A DNA stretch of 64,000 nucleotides from Cucumis sativus. Lineage: Eukaryota > Streptophyta > Magnoliopsida > Cucurbitales > Cucurbitaceae. Under the pieces are notes generated by a model, which was given only the letters and a program-made list of their open reading frames with translations, did not search any database and had not been told where the DNA came from. Position 1 is the first letter of the stretch; every line of letters begins with the position of its first letter. Where the stretch lies: positions 40,038,732 to 40,102,731 of the forward strand of contig NC_026657.2 of assembly GCF_000004075.3 (NCBI RefSeq), in the 5' to 3' direction. The position numbers and the translations under genes are program-made. Shown piece after piece: positions 47,801 through 61,107 of the stretch.

Positions 47801-50800
47801 TACTTTCCAATATATATATATATATATATAGTCCAATTAAAATTAGAAATGTTAGAAAGAGATATGATCTTTGGGATCATGAAAAGTCCTTTGCTTTTGG
47901 TAACACATTGGAATTTAATTCAATTTCTATTGGCAAGTTGGGCAACTTGCACAAACCCACTCATAATTGCTCTCTCTATTCTTCTCCTCTTTTTCTTTGC
48001 CAAAGTCCTTTTCTACATCATCATCCCCCACATACCATTACATTCCTCAATTCATTCTATTAATATTCTTACCCCCATCACCTTTTCTTTCTTAAACACT
48101 ACATTTATTCTTCTCTCTTTTAATCATCCAATTTTTCTTAAATACTACTAAGTTTCTTCCCTTTCCAAGTATAAGTGTGTTTAGTCGATCTCTAAGTTTT
48201 TAAATTTTAGGTTTTTCATTCACGAGTTTGTAGGAATAGGTCTAGAGGGTCTATGGAGTAGTTTCAAATAGTTATTTGACTTTTAAAATCAAAATAATAA
48301 TTCCAGAGAAGAGATAACTTTTTAAGAAATCTTTTTTTTTTCCCCCTAATTTAAGGAAAAGAAGTATCTTTTCTGTGGGTTTTGAATAAAACTTCTATTT
48401 TGGTCTCTAAGTTTAAAACTTTTCGAGCTAACATGTATAAGATATATTGATGTAGTGTCAAGTTTACTATGCTCTAATGCGTAAGTTAATAAAATGAGTG
48501 ACAGATTAAGCTAAGTATAAAAGAAACAAATGTTAGTCTTTGTTATTTGACACCCACATGTCTCATGGTTAATGGTACATTTAGATGTTAATTAAGCTAA
48601 ACTTTTATTGTCATTATGATATCTGTTTCAAAGATATATAATATTTGTTAATAAAATTTTAAAAATGGGTTTATATTATAAAGTCCCAAGTCCCTAATCT
48701 ACCCCAAATTAGAACGTTACTTTTCAAATTTTAATAAATGAATTTGTGTGAAATAAACTTTATTGACCATTTGATCATATTATATTACTTAATATGAAAT
48801 CTATTTAATTTTTTCCTATTTAGTCAAACCATTATTGACCCATCCCATGGCTTTATTATTCATGAAAAATATAGCAATTCCTATTGAAATGATCTATTAA
48901 TGATGATTAACAACGTTAAAGTTAAATAATAAATATTATTATTACACATCTATATTGATGTTATAACTTATTATCAATATAATACATAATGTGAAAGGTT
49001 GAAAAATGCTAAAAAGTTGGTAAAAAAAAGATTGTGTGGATCAACACAATAATCAATGAAAATCTGATTGAGAAGATTATATCCATGTTGCATTTAGGAA
49101 TGAGCCTATACTTTGATTTTCATAACAAAATTTAATAATCACAAAACGAGTTTCATTATTTTTCTTTGATCTGAACATGATTAAGTTCAATTAACAATAA
49201 CTTATTTTAATTAAGACAAAAAAAGGGTGTAGTTCTTTTTGGACAAAAACCAAATAAGATTATCATATGAGTTACACAAAAACTATCCCTCGTTAAAACT
49301 GTCCAAGCCAAGTCCGACATCCTCCACCCACATGCCACTATCAAAATTGGTCAAATTTAACAATGCAATGACTCACACCGTTTGAAGACCTTGAAATGTA
49401 AAGATTTTCATTGTGTTGGGTTCATCATAACGAAGCTAAATGTAAACGATCAAAGAGACTACAAGCTATCGATTAAAGTTAAGTATTAAGTAGATTCATC
49501 CACCGAAAGCATGATCAAACATTTGTTACTTCGAAGCCTACACATGCTTTGAAAAAAAAAACATCTTAGGCTTGCTTTTTCTATCAAATTTAAACGTACA
49601 TAGTGAAGAAAAAGTAAATCCAAATTAGATTGTTATCGTAAATGATGTAAATAATATTGAATCACAAATTTATAAATCTTAATCTATTGTGTCTATTAAT
49701 AATAGATCTTGGTTTATTTTGATATATTTAAAAATCTACTATATGTATATAACATTGTTAAATTACAAATTTGAACCAAACTAATTCTAAATAATTAATA
49801 TAAATTTTAGATGAAATTTCAAAACTATGATTTCAACTTGAGTTTTGAAGGACTCTTTTACATCATCATGAGTATCTTTTAATAATATTTATAATTCATT
49901 TTCATAGGCCAACATTATTTCTCAAATGACATCTTTATACATATAATTATTATACTCAAAATTTATTGCTTCTCCTGCCATGTCTTTTGAAGCCTATTAA
50001 AGAAAAAGAAGAAGAAAAAGAAAACAGCCTATTAATTGATTGGAAATTTACCCAACTTTATGGTTTAAAATTGATTTGTGATATGAAATAAAGATAATAT
50101 AACAAAATTCATACACATCTGAGAGACATAAGAATTGAAAATCAATTAAAAGAATAAAAGGATGGGATTTAATTTGGAAGATTAGTTTATGTCAATCAAC
50201 ATGAATTCATAATAGACACTAATTTGAAAGGATATGCAAGTGGTAGATGTCTTATATGATCATTTGACCTACATCAATAATTGCTTACAATAAAAACCAA
50301 TCCAAAAATTTAACAATATGTTTTGTAATCAAGTCTTATTTAAATTATTTTTGCCATGCTTGATTAGTTGTTATAGTGGAAGAATGTCAAATTTAAATTA
50401 TATTTTATAAAATAAATTTTATCTTTGTTCAACGATTGTACGGGTGGAAATAACTATCAAACTACTCTAAATTATTTAGATGAAATTTCCATATATTTTA
50501 TGTATATATAATTGATACTTTTAAATAAATTAACACATAAAAGTAAGATTAGAGTAAGTTTTGATATCAAAACACATCTGGATCTACTTAGCTTTTATAC
50601 ATCAAATAAAATATTTCATCGTACCTTTTAACTTCAAAATATTCAATAATTTAATGTATTTTATTTGTTTGTTTTTATAATCGGCCGTCTAAAGATTTAA
50701 AATATTCCTCGATGCATTCATTAATATATACATATACCAAAATATATCTTTTAATTTAGAAATAAAAAGAATTTAATTGTTAATTGAAATATATTTAATA

Positions 50801-51765
50801 ATTTATTGATCGACATATCCATCAATATATGAATGAAATTGAATACTAATATAGACATCAATGTTTTAATCCCAAATTTAGTAATATAGAACTCTAAGAT
50901 GGAGTATGTAATTTAACCTTTGACTTAGAAAATTTGGACAAATGTTATTTTACGGAAGGTTACCTCCATTCATCTAAATTCATTACCAATATATTGGCCA
51001 CTGACAACAACAATGCTCCCTTCATGTATTCTACTTTTGGTAGGGACAACAGTAACGACAAACATAATTGTTTCTACTTCCTCAAACCAATTTAGGATGT
51101 TTGACAATTATGTATGTATGAAAACCAACTAAGGATAGAAGAAAAATCGATAAGAAAATGAGCAATGCAAAAGAGAGAAAGTGAGGGAGAAAAACTAGCT
51201 TGCGGAAAAATCAAACTTCTAAACTCTCAAAAGCTTTTGGTTAAAGAAATTGAAGTGTATCGTACAAAAATTCAAAGGGAGGGGGTATAATTACATTAAG
51301 AATAAGGAGTAGAACAAGTCCAATCCAATGGCATTAAGATGGAGGACCCCAACAGTTTAGGAATTGCTTTTTTCAATCAAGACCAAAGGAAAGCATGATG
51401 TGAGAGAGAGAGATTCTGAAAGGGGAAATTTTTTGCACATGCCCCAACTGACACACTAATGGCTGTGTCAACACCACCACCAACAACAACAAACAATATA
51501 TTTCTCTCATTTTTAGGAGAAAGGTGAGAGTGTGTTTGTTCAAAGCTGTATTACATAAAGGTAAAAAAAACTTCTATGGCCTATACTCTTTCTTAGAATA
51601 CCCATCCATGGATTCTTTCTTTCATAATTCCCTTTCTACCTTCCATTTAACCCTAATCCCTCTCCCACCCCTCTACTTATTTTACCTTCTCACAAAATCT
51701 CCTTTCCATTTTACCATAATTCACTTCTCCTCATTTTCATAAACTCTCCAATCTTATTGAGGCCT
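44846..51765. other. Long AT-rich intergenic region, no gene seen
   Basis: About 6.9 kb follows the VQ gene. The first 450 bp are probably its 3' UTR. The longest frame, 47675-48151 (158 residues), is low-complexity Ile/Leu/Phe/Ser crossing a (TA)n run (47811-47830) and is not supported. A block of about 30 bp containing AAGAAATATGATATTGTAATTTAC is duplicated near 46455-46520. 51290-51500 is less AT-rich but has no exon that I can defend. Confidence 0.45.
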
Positions 51766-52147
51766 CTTAGCTAAAAATAAACTATTTTATCCTTCTATCA
51801 CTAAAGGTATGCAGCACACCATTATGAAATGAAATGTGATATATAAACTCTAGTGATAAATCTTTCCCAATAATAAACTATGTTGTCCTTCTATAAATGT
51901 ACCATTACAATGAAGTACAATATAAGGAGTCTCTAACCCACCCGAGTAGCTAACACCTCTTGTCTCATAATAAACTATTTTATCATTTTGTCCATAATGT
52001 AGCTAACACACAATTATGGAAGGTAATATAAACTTTCCAACTAGATGCCTCTTCTCTAATAAGAAACTACTTTTAACCAAACCACCTGTAAATGTAGCTA
52101 ACACGATGTTATGAAGTGCACTATATATATATATATATATATATATA
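51766..52147. repeat. Degenerate tandem repeat, about 97 bp x 4, ending in (TA)n
   Basis: A block starting AATAA(A)CTA and containing TGTAGCTAACAC-type sequence recurs at about 51777, 51872, 51969 and 52068 (spacing 95-99 bp), with moderate divergence. It runs into a (TA)n tract at 52122-52147. It is non-coding and lies about 600 bp beyond the 3' end of the PYL1-like gene. Confidence 0.65.
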
Positions 52148-52762
52148 CTTGTTCGTGTTCATTTTCTTTTCTATTGTTTACGTTTTTCTGTCAGTTTTTT
52201 AACATAATTGATATGTAACTCATTTGTGGCAGAAGAATTTGTAATTAAAATCCAAAAGACAGAAAACAGAGTGAATTACAGAGAGATTGAATGGTACGGA
52301 GTACATACAAGTATGCCCAGAACCACAACTACCAAATCCTTCTTCTCAACATTCATACAAATATATATGGCTTGAAATGTCATTGTTATACACTAGATTC
52401 TTCGCAGTTCCCCCATCATAGTCATTCAAAAATTTGAAGTAAAACACACGGAATTTCATTTTCATGAGAGTAAAAGAGAAAAGTGAATTAAGAACAGTTT
52501 ATAAACATCCCAATCAATTTGTTTTTTGTTGTTGGAAAAGTAAATGATATTTCCTTGTTCTTCATACAATTAACAAAAAGAACCATACTCACAGTCACGT
52601 ACCAAATTTCCCCCAACACAAAGGAGAAAAAATTCAAATTCAAAATCAAAGAGATGAAGAAATAAAGAAATATAATGTCTCTCTTTCTATCTCCTTTTCA
52701 TTTCCAATAGTATTTTTGTTTTTTGCTTTTTGCTGTTTTTCCCCCCGAGAACCATTCTGAAA

Positions 52763-53461
52763 TCAGTTTGATGATGATTTAGATGAAGGTGTAGTACCTG
52801 AAGCAGCAGCAGAAGCAGAATCAACGGCACGAACCATTCCTTCAGTGACGGATGTAAGCTTCTGCAGATTCAATTTCACAACCGTATCAGCAAATAACCG
52901 CGTATCCTCTTCCGTATTCCCTTCCGGCACATCCACGATGTACGATTCCAACACCACGGTCCAGATCTGACCGTCACGCTCCATTTCATGTACTGTCGTA
53001 ACAGAACGGTAGTTCCTCAATCGATGCTCACCACCAGTGATACTAAAACCAGTCACACACCGATCGTCGTCGAGTATATCAAGCCGCTCTGTACTAGTCG
53101 CCGCCGGGAGACCAGAGATTACATTGACATCTCTAGTACATCCTACAGTCATTATGAAGTCTTCCGCAACTGTACAGCTTTTGATGAAGTGTTTATAAGT
53201 TTGAGGTTTATCAAAGCGGCGAACGACGGACCAAACGACATCCCGCGGCGCTCGTATGAGTTGAGAGAGGAGGGAGGAGCATTGGCCGGGGCGGAGTTCA
53301 TAGGTGTGAAACTCAAAGATGAGATTCTTCAAGTTGTCGAACTCATGTTGAGTTAATCCAGGTGGAACGGTGAGATGGTGAGCGGTGCCGGTAGCGGTAG
53401 CGGTGGCGGTAGCGGTGGCGGTGGCGTTGTGGTCGATTTCTGACGGTTCACCCTTTTCCAT
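52763..53461 (-). CDS. PYL1: PYR/PYL abscisic-acid receptor, PYL1-like (232 aa)
   Basis: This is an intronless START/Bet v1-fold protein on the minus strand with ATG at 53461. The motifs match the PYR1/PYL1 branch: LTQHEF and FHTYEL, then VWSVVRRFDKPQTYKHFIKSC with the ABA-carboxylate Lys at K90. VGCTRDVNVISGLPA follows with the gate loop at 116-120, then RLDILDDDRCVTGFS, the latch GGEHRL at 143-148 (H146), VTTVHEM, WTVVLESYIVDVPEGN and the C-terminal helix RLFADTVVKLNLQKL. ABA binding closes the gate over the hormone, and the complex then inhibits clade-A PP2C phosphatases, releasing SnRK2 kinases. The PYR1/PYL1 branch is dimeric without ABA. The N-terminus is extended by an Ala-Thr repeat (residues 13-24) and the C-terminus by a Ser/Ala tail, both probably disordered. 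All binding residues I can place are present. Confidence 0.95.
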   Translation of the reverse strand: MEKGEPSEIDHNATATATATATATGTAHHLTVPPGLTQHEFDNLKNLIFEFHTYELRPGQCSSLLSQLIRAPRDVVWSVVRRFDKPQTYKHFIKSCTVAEDFIMTVGCTRDVNVISGLPAATSTERLDILDDDRCVTGFSITGGEHRLRNYRSVTTVHEMERDGQIWTVVLESYIVDVPEGNTEEDTRLFADTVVKLNLQKLTSVTEGMVRAVDSASAAASGTTPSSKSSSN

Positions 53462-56400
53462 TTCTGTTAAACGCTTTTCTTCTCTTTTCTTTTACAAATG
53501 TCGAGCTTTAGACGGGTGAGAGAGAGAGAGGACTTTTTTGTTCAAACTTATTTCTTTTTTTTTTTTAAATATAAACAAACAAACAAAAACAAAATTCATC
53601 AAAATTCATCAAAATTCTATTTCCTATCTGGAAATTTTAATTTTTGAATTTGGATTACACTAATTAATATTCATTTTTATACTTCAACCATAACTAAAAT
53701 CACATATCTTCTAACTTTTGACTTTCTTGATCAAAAATGTATTAACCAATTATACTATATGCTCATGGTCACACTAACTAATTCATCACTTTTATTTTAA
53801 GTTTAATACAAATGTTCATGACCTCATCCATACTTATTAATCTTAGGTATAGAAATAGTATAGTATAAGTATAAACATTTCTATTATAGCATTGGTGCAC
53901 AAAGCTAAGGCTACAATAAACATTTTTTTTTAAAGATGTGTGTATGAAAAATTGTTAAATAAAACTCACTTCAATACATTTAAGAGATTGCTTAAATTGA
54001 AACTTAGAAACTAAATTCATGTTTTCTTCTTTAGAATAATTTTTTTTCTTAATATTCAACCGTGAAAATTTGTCAATAACAATGTGTGGTAGAACATTAC
54101 GATAAAAGGTGAGAGCAATCTCAACAATAGTAAAAGATTGATTATGATTTTTTATAAATTGTCGTATCCACATTGTAAAAAAAGTCTCTCACTTCTACTA
54201 CCAGAATTAACATTAAAAAAATAGAGAATGTAACGCAAAAATCAATATAAAAAAGAAACTTTAATTCCAAGAAACAACTATAATTAATGAGGAAACATAA
54301 TTGTGACCAAAACACTCTCTTAATCCTAATCTCACCCTCAAAATAAAAAAACAAAAGGAAATTTACTAAAGTTAGCACGTACGTTTAAGCTTAAAGTGTC
54401 CTAATTAAAACAAGTCGAAATTGAAGGTATTATTACTTTTTTTTTATATAGTGTTTAGAACGATTTATAATTTCAACATGAGGCAACTACACTTTTAATA
54501 TTTTATCAAAGTTTGAGGTTTTATTTATTTATAAGAAGAAATTTATAAATTTTTTTTTTGTTTTTGGTAACGGAAAGAATTTATAATTATTAATGTTAGG
54601 GTTTGAAAACATAATTAATTATAATTATGTCGCTTTTTGTTTGTATATGAATTATTAATTAGTTAATTAATTAAAAGACACAAAAATGATGTGGAAAAGA
54701 GATGAGGTCGAAGCTCTTTGGAAAAGGAAGTAAAGCGTCAGCATCATATGCCACGTCTTTTCCAGCTAATCAAATTCATTTTCCCATTTTTCTTTTTCTA
54801 ACCATCAAATCCATAATATATATATTAATCATTTTCCTTTTCTTTAATTTTAATCATTATAATTTTCCCATTAAATTTGTTTAATTTCATCCTCATCTTA
54901 CAATATGCTTCCACCTTACATTCATTCAATCAATCATTTCATTAGAAGATGAATTTTTTTCATAAATATACGTTATTAGAGTTGGTAGAGTATAGTTATT
55001 TAACATTGTGTATAGGAAACATGTAGGGCAAATAAGGAGTTGGTTATTAACCAACTCCACCAAACTCAAGTTTGCTCGATTTAACACTCTTTAATGATGG
55101 ATCACACATTAATAATAATAATTTTTTTTGTTTGTAAAAAACAAATGAGATATACATTTGGTTCCGAACATGGCTATCATATATGAGTTAATTAGGTCTT
55201 ATGTGGAAGAAATATCTATTACATTATCACACAAACAATGTATATATAAAACAAATAACATTTTGATCTACTTGAGTTTAAGTGCTCTTGAAAATGGATG
55301 AAAATACTTTTAGGTTCTTTGTTAAAGCTGAAAACATAGAAAGTCCATCTTAATTAAATAGATTCACATTCTATTATGTCAAATCCTTGTTCATAACTAA
55401 TGCTAACCTATTAACCTTAAAAGATCGCCTTTAATTTTGTTTTTATCATTTATTTGAGACACCTTCTCTTACTCAAGTACATTGAGTGGTGTGGATGATT
55501 GGTAGTTCATGCCATAAATCATGAGTGTTCATCCTTCAGTCTATTCAAAATGTAGGCGGTAAATTAGAGTAAAAGTGAAAGTCAGCATAAACCGATGGAA
55601 TTTGCTCTTATAGAATAGTTAGTAATACAACTTAAGAGTAGGTAGATCATCCAACGTCTACGTAGTGACAAACTACTCGTTGCTACTAAATCGTAATAAG
55701 CAAAAGACTTGGTGATAACAACCATAATAAAATATTACTTAAACTTGACATTAATTCTATTTCACGTACATATTAAAATCTTATGAAACTAACTCTACGT
55801 TAAAACCAAAATTATCACTTGTCATGATCCTTTCTTATACCTTGTCTCATTGCCATGAAATGATGACAAAATCTTGGAATATATTTAGCTATTTGTAGTA
55901 AAATTATCAAATCCAAAAAAATGAAGAACTAAAATAACCTTTTTTCCAAATATAGAAACTATACACTATAATTTCTTGTTTTTTTTATAAAAGAAATACA
56001 ATTAGATTAAGTTAAATAATTAGAAAGTTTAGTATAAAGAGGAAAAAGGGGAGAAGAGTTCATTACAATAAGATCTAAAATTGAATGTGAACATGAAAGC
56101 ATCCAATTGATATCTCTTCAAGAGTCAGCTCACCCATGACTTGTCTGTTCCCCACTTCATTTCTTTTATATCTATACAAAATTGAATTATTATTACTCAA
56201 ATTAATAAATTAAATCTCTCTTTCTTTTCTCTCTCTACTCTTTTTATTAAATTAATTACCCCTAATTTCTTTTTTTAAAAAAAGTATAAGTGGAACATAA
56301 TGTTAGATAATCTATAAAAGTTGATGCATTTGATTCTCAATATTTTAAATGTTATTTTATGAATAAAACAGTTGTTTAGTTGACCCAATAATGCTATATG

Positions 56401-57781
56401 ATTAATAGTCGTGAATTGGTCTAAGATAGAGTAATAATATTTTAGATTCAATTATTTGTTGCAAAAATTGTGAGGTCTTTCTATATTATGGAAATGGCCT
56501 AATTATGTTAATTTATTTAAATTATTTTAAAATATAAAATGCCACTTTTCATACCATCGTCGAAATTCAAAAGTCAAGAGTTTGATTTTTTTTTTCTTTT
56601 TCATTGATTGAACTACAAAAAATGTTTAATATAGATTAGATTATATAAAACCCTCCTTAACTTTCGAATTTGTTATAGTGAATATCTTTTTAATAAAATA
56701 AGACGAAAATTAACGTACCATATGTTTAAATTAAACTTTAAAAGATATATGTGACGTTGTTTAATTTTTTATATAAATTGATGTGACAAATAATATTGAT
56801 TATGTTGATGATTTTTTATTGATGTCTTATGTAATGAAGAGTTTAAATTTTTGTATGATTGATTTTTTTTTTTATTTCTTTATTTTAATTATAAAAATTA
56901 GAAATTTTTTCAAATTGAATTAAATTTTTGTGATAAAAAAGAAAACAAAGTGGAAAGGACAAAAGAGATGATAATTAAAACTTATTATTGTTATTGAAAC
57001 ATTAAATTTTCTTTTTTAAAATCATATTTTTTAACTTTGAATATAAATTAAGACAAAACTTAAAATATAATTTGTTTTCTTACAACAATGTTAGCCAATG
57101 AAATGAGAAGATGCCCTCACAAATCATTTAGTCTAACAATATTGTATGATATCATAGAAAATTCAAACTTTAATATGAATGTATATAAGGACATATGATT
57201 ACTTAGCTTAAGCTTATTCAAAACATGATAATCATTCATCATTCATTCTTCTTCTATAATAATAATATGTATAGAAAAAGTAAAACTAAGTATATATGTA
57301 TTGTAAACATGATGATTATTACACTTAAGATTGTTTGCTAAATTTTATTTAAGATTCAAATATGCATAAGATATGTGAAGACTTTCAAAAAGTGAAAGAA
57401 AAAAAGGATGAGGATTACATTGACATAATTATCTTTCGTCGTTATTGATCAATCACATTATACAATTTTCCATTTTCATAGGGAATATTAGGTATATACA
57501 TCTCATGACTTTTGAGGGAAAATGACTATTAATATCCATTATTATTTCCTTCAAACTTTTCTATTTGGATTATGTAGATGGAACAATATATTTTCGCAAT
57601 ATGAATTAAAATTTTTCAAAATTTAAACGTAAAATCATCATCTTTATAATAAACCGGTCAACAAGTAGAACTCAAGAATTTAAGCTACAATCAAGTACTG
57701 ATGTATTTTAAGTACTATTCAGTCATATTTTCAATAGTAAGAAAGAAAGAAGGAAAGAGGGAAATTGAAGAAAAGAAAGCA
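53462..57781. other. Intergenic region upstream of PYL1, no gene seen
   Basis: About 4.3 kb. The first 150 bp are the PYL1 leader and core promoter (a GA-rich run near 53515-53532). Near 54700-54780 there is a less AT-rich patch with GCCACGTC (ACGT core). The rest is AT-rich with short, low-complexity frames. Confidence 0.45.
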
Positions 57782-59678
57782 TTAACAACCAAACATTCTC
57801 AAGTGTGGCCATTTGAAAGCAGAAGGATTATTCCCTTTCTTCACATTTTTGCAAGATCCTACTTCATCCTTTTCAGTCATTGTCTTACCAACTACTACTT
57901 GACCTTTTGGAGTACTTTGTTGCTTCTTCTTCTGTTGTTGTCTTTGAGGCTTCTCCTATCAAATGAAAAAGAAGGGGAAAAGGAGAGGAATATATGTATA
58001 AGAACATAGTGAATCATTTGAAAATGCTATTTTATACTTATACTTATAGGTAAAAGCTTAGATTCTAGTTAAGAGAATATATATATATATATATTCATTG
58101 AAGAATACATTCTAAAAGATAAACACAAATATCTCATCACTCATATTCACCATCTCGTTAAACCGAAAAAACATGTATCAAATCGATCCACATTAATGTC
58201 ATTGAACTCGTTGCTTTTGTTATGAAATCAGTTTACTAATAATGTGTTAGCTATGTTAACAAGGAGAAGGTAATGTGTTGAATTTTGTCTTAATGAATAT
58301 TGTTAGAGATGACCTTGAATATGTTAATTATACGGTGTCAAAAGGGAATTCGTATTTGATATATTTAACTATTTATTGTTTGTTTACTATAATTATTATC
58401 CTAAGGTTCAAAGAAGCACAATATATAAACTCTCTAACTCTAGGGGTTCCACTATTCTATACCTATAACTTTGTTAGCGAACCACGTAAATCTTAGCTTG
58501 GGTTGATTTTTAATGACTACTTTACCTTTTATATATGTATTCTTTAATTATTTTCAAAATTGTAACAAATAGAATTACCATGATATAGGAAAATGATAAG
58601 TTTCAACAAACACCCAAAAAAAAAAAAAACCACATTCAATGGCTCAAAAGGACATCAACTTGACACACAAAAGTTTTGAATTAGAGAGAGACAAAGAAAA
58701 GGAAAAAAGCAAAAGCATAAAATGCTTAATTGATTATCCCCTCCAAGTTGAGGCAAGAGAATATGATTATAATACAATTGAAATTGATCCTAGCAAATCA
58801 TATTAATAGTACTCATAGAAAACATAATGCATATTTTTTATATATATCCTCTTTACCTGAAATTGAGAAACTTGTGAAGTTGTTCCATTGTTGGGATAAT
58901 GAAATGTGGGGTATGAAGAAGATGATGTTTGTCCATTGCAAAACTTTTTTGGAGAAGAAGAAGAAGTAATCTCAAGTGACGATGATGTTTGTGATGAAGT
59001 TGTTAATGATGAAGGATTTGAGGAGCTTCCTGATTCCATCTCCAAACATAGCTGCATCTCCAAATCAAATATAGTGTTAACTGTTTAGGTTTAATCTTTT
59101 TCAACATATTCTCAACAGTGTATACATATTAGAAACTTCTATATCGAAATTCTCAAATCTAACATCTTATCTAATTATAGCTTTGATATACATCTCCATA
59201 ACTATGGAGACTTAAAAATCACAAAATAATCCTTCAAAGAACTTCCATGTTGTATATGCAAAAAGTTAAAGGATTAATATATAATATTGAACCTGAAGAA
59301 GTCTATGCTCAAGAGCTGCCACACGATCCAACAGTGAACCTTTAGAGTAAGTGTCTTTTAGTGCAACATCCATTGATATGCTTCTTCCTCCCATTCCTTC
59401 TTCTAAATTACTCTCTCCAAACAATCTCTCCAATCTCTGTTTCTTCTCCAACTCCTTCATCTATATGAAAATTACAAACAAATTAAACCCACAAGAAAAC
59501 AAACCAACAACAACAAAAAGAAAAAGAACAATAATAATCGACATAGACCAAAACTATTGTAGTTCAAACTTACAACAAAATCCAAATGATCCAATCTTGA
59601 AAAAAGGGTCATTGAGGAAGATGAAGAGGAATGACGTTGTGGATGAGGGAATAGCTTGGGATTATCATCATCTTCCAT
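57782..59678 (-). CDS. Unnamed plant protein, four exons (213 aa)
   Basis: The exons on the minus strand are 59678-59574, 59460-59293, 59051-58857 and 57955-57782. All are phase 0 with GT/AG borders and join without a stop. Exon 1 gives MEDDDNPKLFPHPQRH and a Ser run. Exon 2 is charged and helical, with MKELEKKQRLERLFGE and GRSISMDVALKDTYSKGSLL. The exon 2/3 junction reads DRVAALEHRLLQ|LCLEME, a short coiled-coil-like heptad pattern. Exon 3 is mostly Ser/Thr. Exon 4 is basic and Gln-rich, ending NPSAFKWPHLRMFGC. There is no signal peptide or catalytic motif. The clean four-exon structure and the K-W-P-H-L-R-M-F-G-C tail argue for a conserved gene; I cannot name it. The last intron is about 0.9 kb, so a missed small exon is possible. 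Confidence 0.7.
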
Positions 59679-61107
59679 TAGAATCACAAATTAAAGTTTT
59701 TTTTTTTTTTTTTCCTTGGCTATGGAGAAGTGATGATCAGTATGATCTTCTTTTTTAGTGTAAAACAGTTATGTTTTCCCATCTTTTTTCCTTTTCTTGG
59801 TTTTTACTAAGTCAATAAACCAGTGAAAGGGAAGAGCCCAAAAGAGAGTGATGATCCATAAGGAATTATTTAAGAAGTCCAATAATGGAGTTGGATATAT
59901 GTATATATGAAATTAAATTTATTGTGTTGTGTAAGTCAATAAATAAATAAATAATGGGCTTTTGGTTTGAAGTTCTGATGGGTCATCTAAGTTTCTTGTG
60001 TCAGATAAGGGTTTGTGAAAGGAAATTATGGGAATGATATTGATGTCTTTGTTTGTCACTCTTTTATAAGCTTTAAATATACCATAAAAGAAAATGGGTG
60101 TGTTATTATTTATTTTGTTTGCACATTAAATATTTGTAAAGGGTCCAAAGTAAAAAGATGGAGTTTGATTTAATTTTGTAGGGAAATGATGAGTGGTGAA
60201 GATCCAATTCCAAATTCTTATGAAAAATTTTCCAACTTTCATTGGATGGGCTTTGATTGAAACTTGACCACTCTAGAGTTTTCTAGTTTTTTTTTTCTTT
60301 CTTTTTTTTTTTTAATTTTAAGTTAACCCTTTTTTAAATAGTTAAAAATAAATTTGGAGGAATTTTATATGCGTTAAATATCGTATTTATGCATATACAT
60401 GTATTATAGTATTAATCTAAAAGATATGGACTTTTAAGAGTCGATATGATTTTTTAAAAAGAAAAAGCGGATTAGGATATTATTAAACAGTGATTAGAAT
60501 ATGATAGAGATCATGACAACTTTTTTTCCTCTACATCTCTCATGAAAGCTCAACTCCAAAGATTCTCGTTAGGTCATTCTTATAGTAATTTTGTAATGAT
60601 ATAAATTCACTTTTGTATAACTTCCAAAAATTTCAACAAAACATTGATGTGATCGTGCAGAATCAATTTTACAAAATCTCTTTTTTCTAAAATCATTATT
60701 TCAACTACAAACGCTAGCATGCATTGGCAATCAAAATATCTACCGTTCGAAATTGAATTTTTCTAACATGTCGTACTAAAAAGTGAAATCACTACTTCAA
60801 CTATATATCATTGAATATCTCAAGAAAATGCACGATATCAATAACACAATTCCGTTTATTGTAATTTTTCCCACAACTGCGAACAAGCAATCAAATGCAG
60901 AAATTGATGAGAAGTTGAGTTTTACAACCAAAGTGGAATTAAAGTGCAAATAAAAAGGAAAGAAAATGGTCACTACATGGAGAGGCCATGTTGAATTTTA
61001 TTACCTCATAATGGCTCTTTTCTTTTAATTAGCCACAAGGGGTATAACCAATATGCATTTAGAAGCATATATATAAGTGAACATGAAGTTCCAAATGAAT
61101 TCTTGGA
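59679..61107. other. Intergenic, no gene seen
   Basis: This is the promoter side of the four-exon gene (a T-run at about 59698-59713 directly before the start, presumably leader) and the 3' flank of the carrier gene. It is AT-rich with no other feature. Confidence 0.5.

Noticed and set aside
47675-48151. 158-residue plus-strand frame
   Set aside because: It crosses a (TA)n run and is composed of Ile/Leu/Phe/Ser low-complexity sequence; no recognisable domain and no coding-like composition.
52988-53356. 122-residue plus-strand frame
   Set aside because: It lies wholly inside the PYL1-like coding region on the opposite strand and has no independent support.
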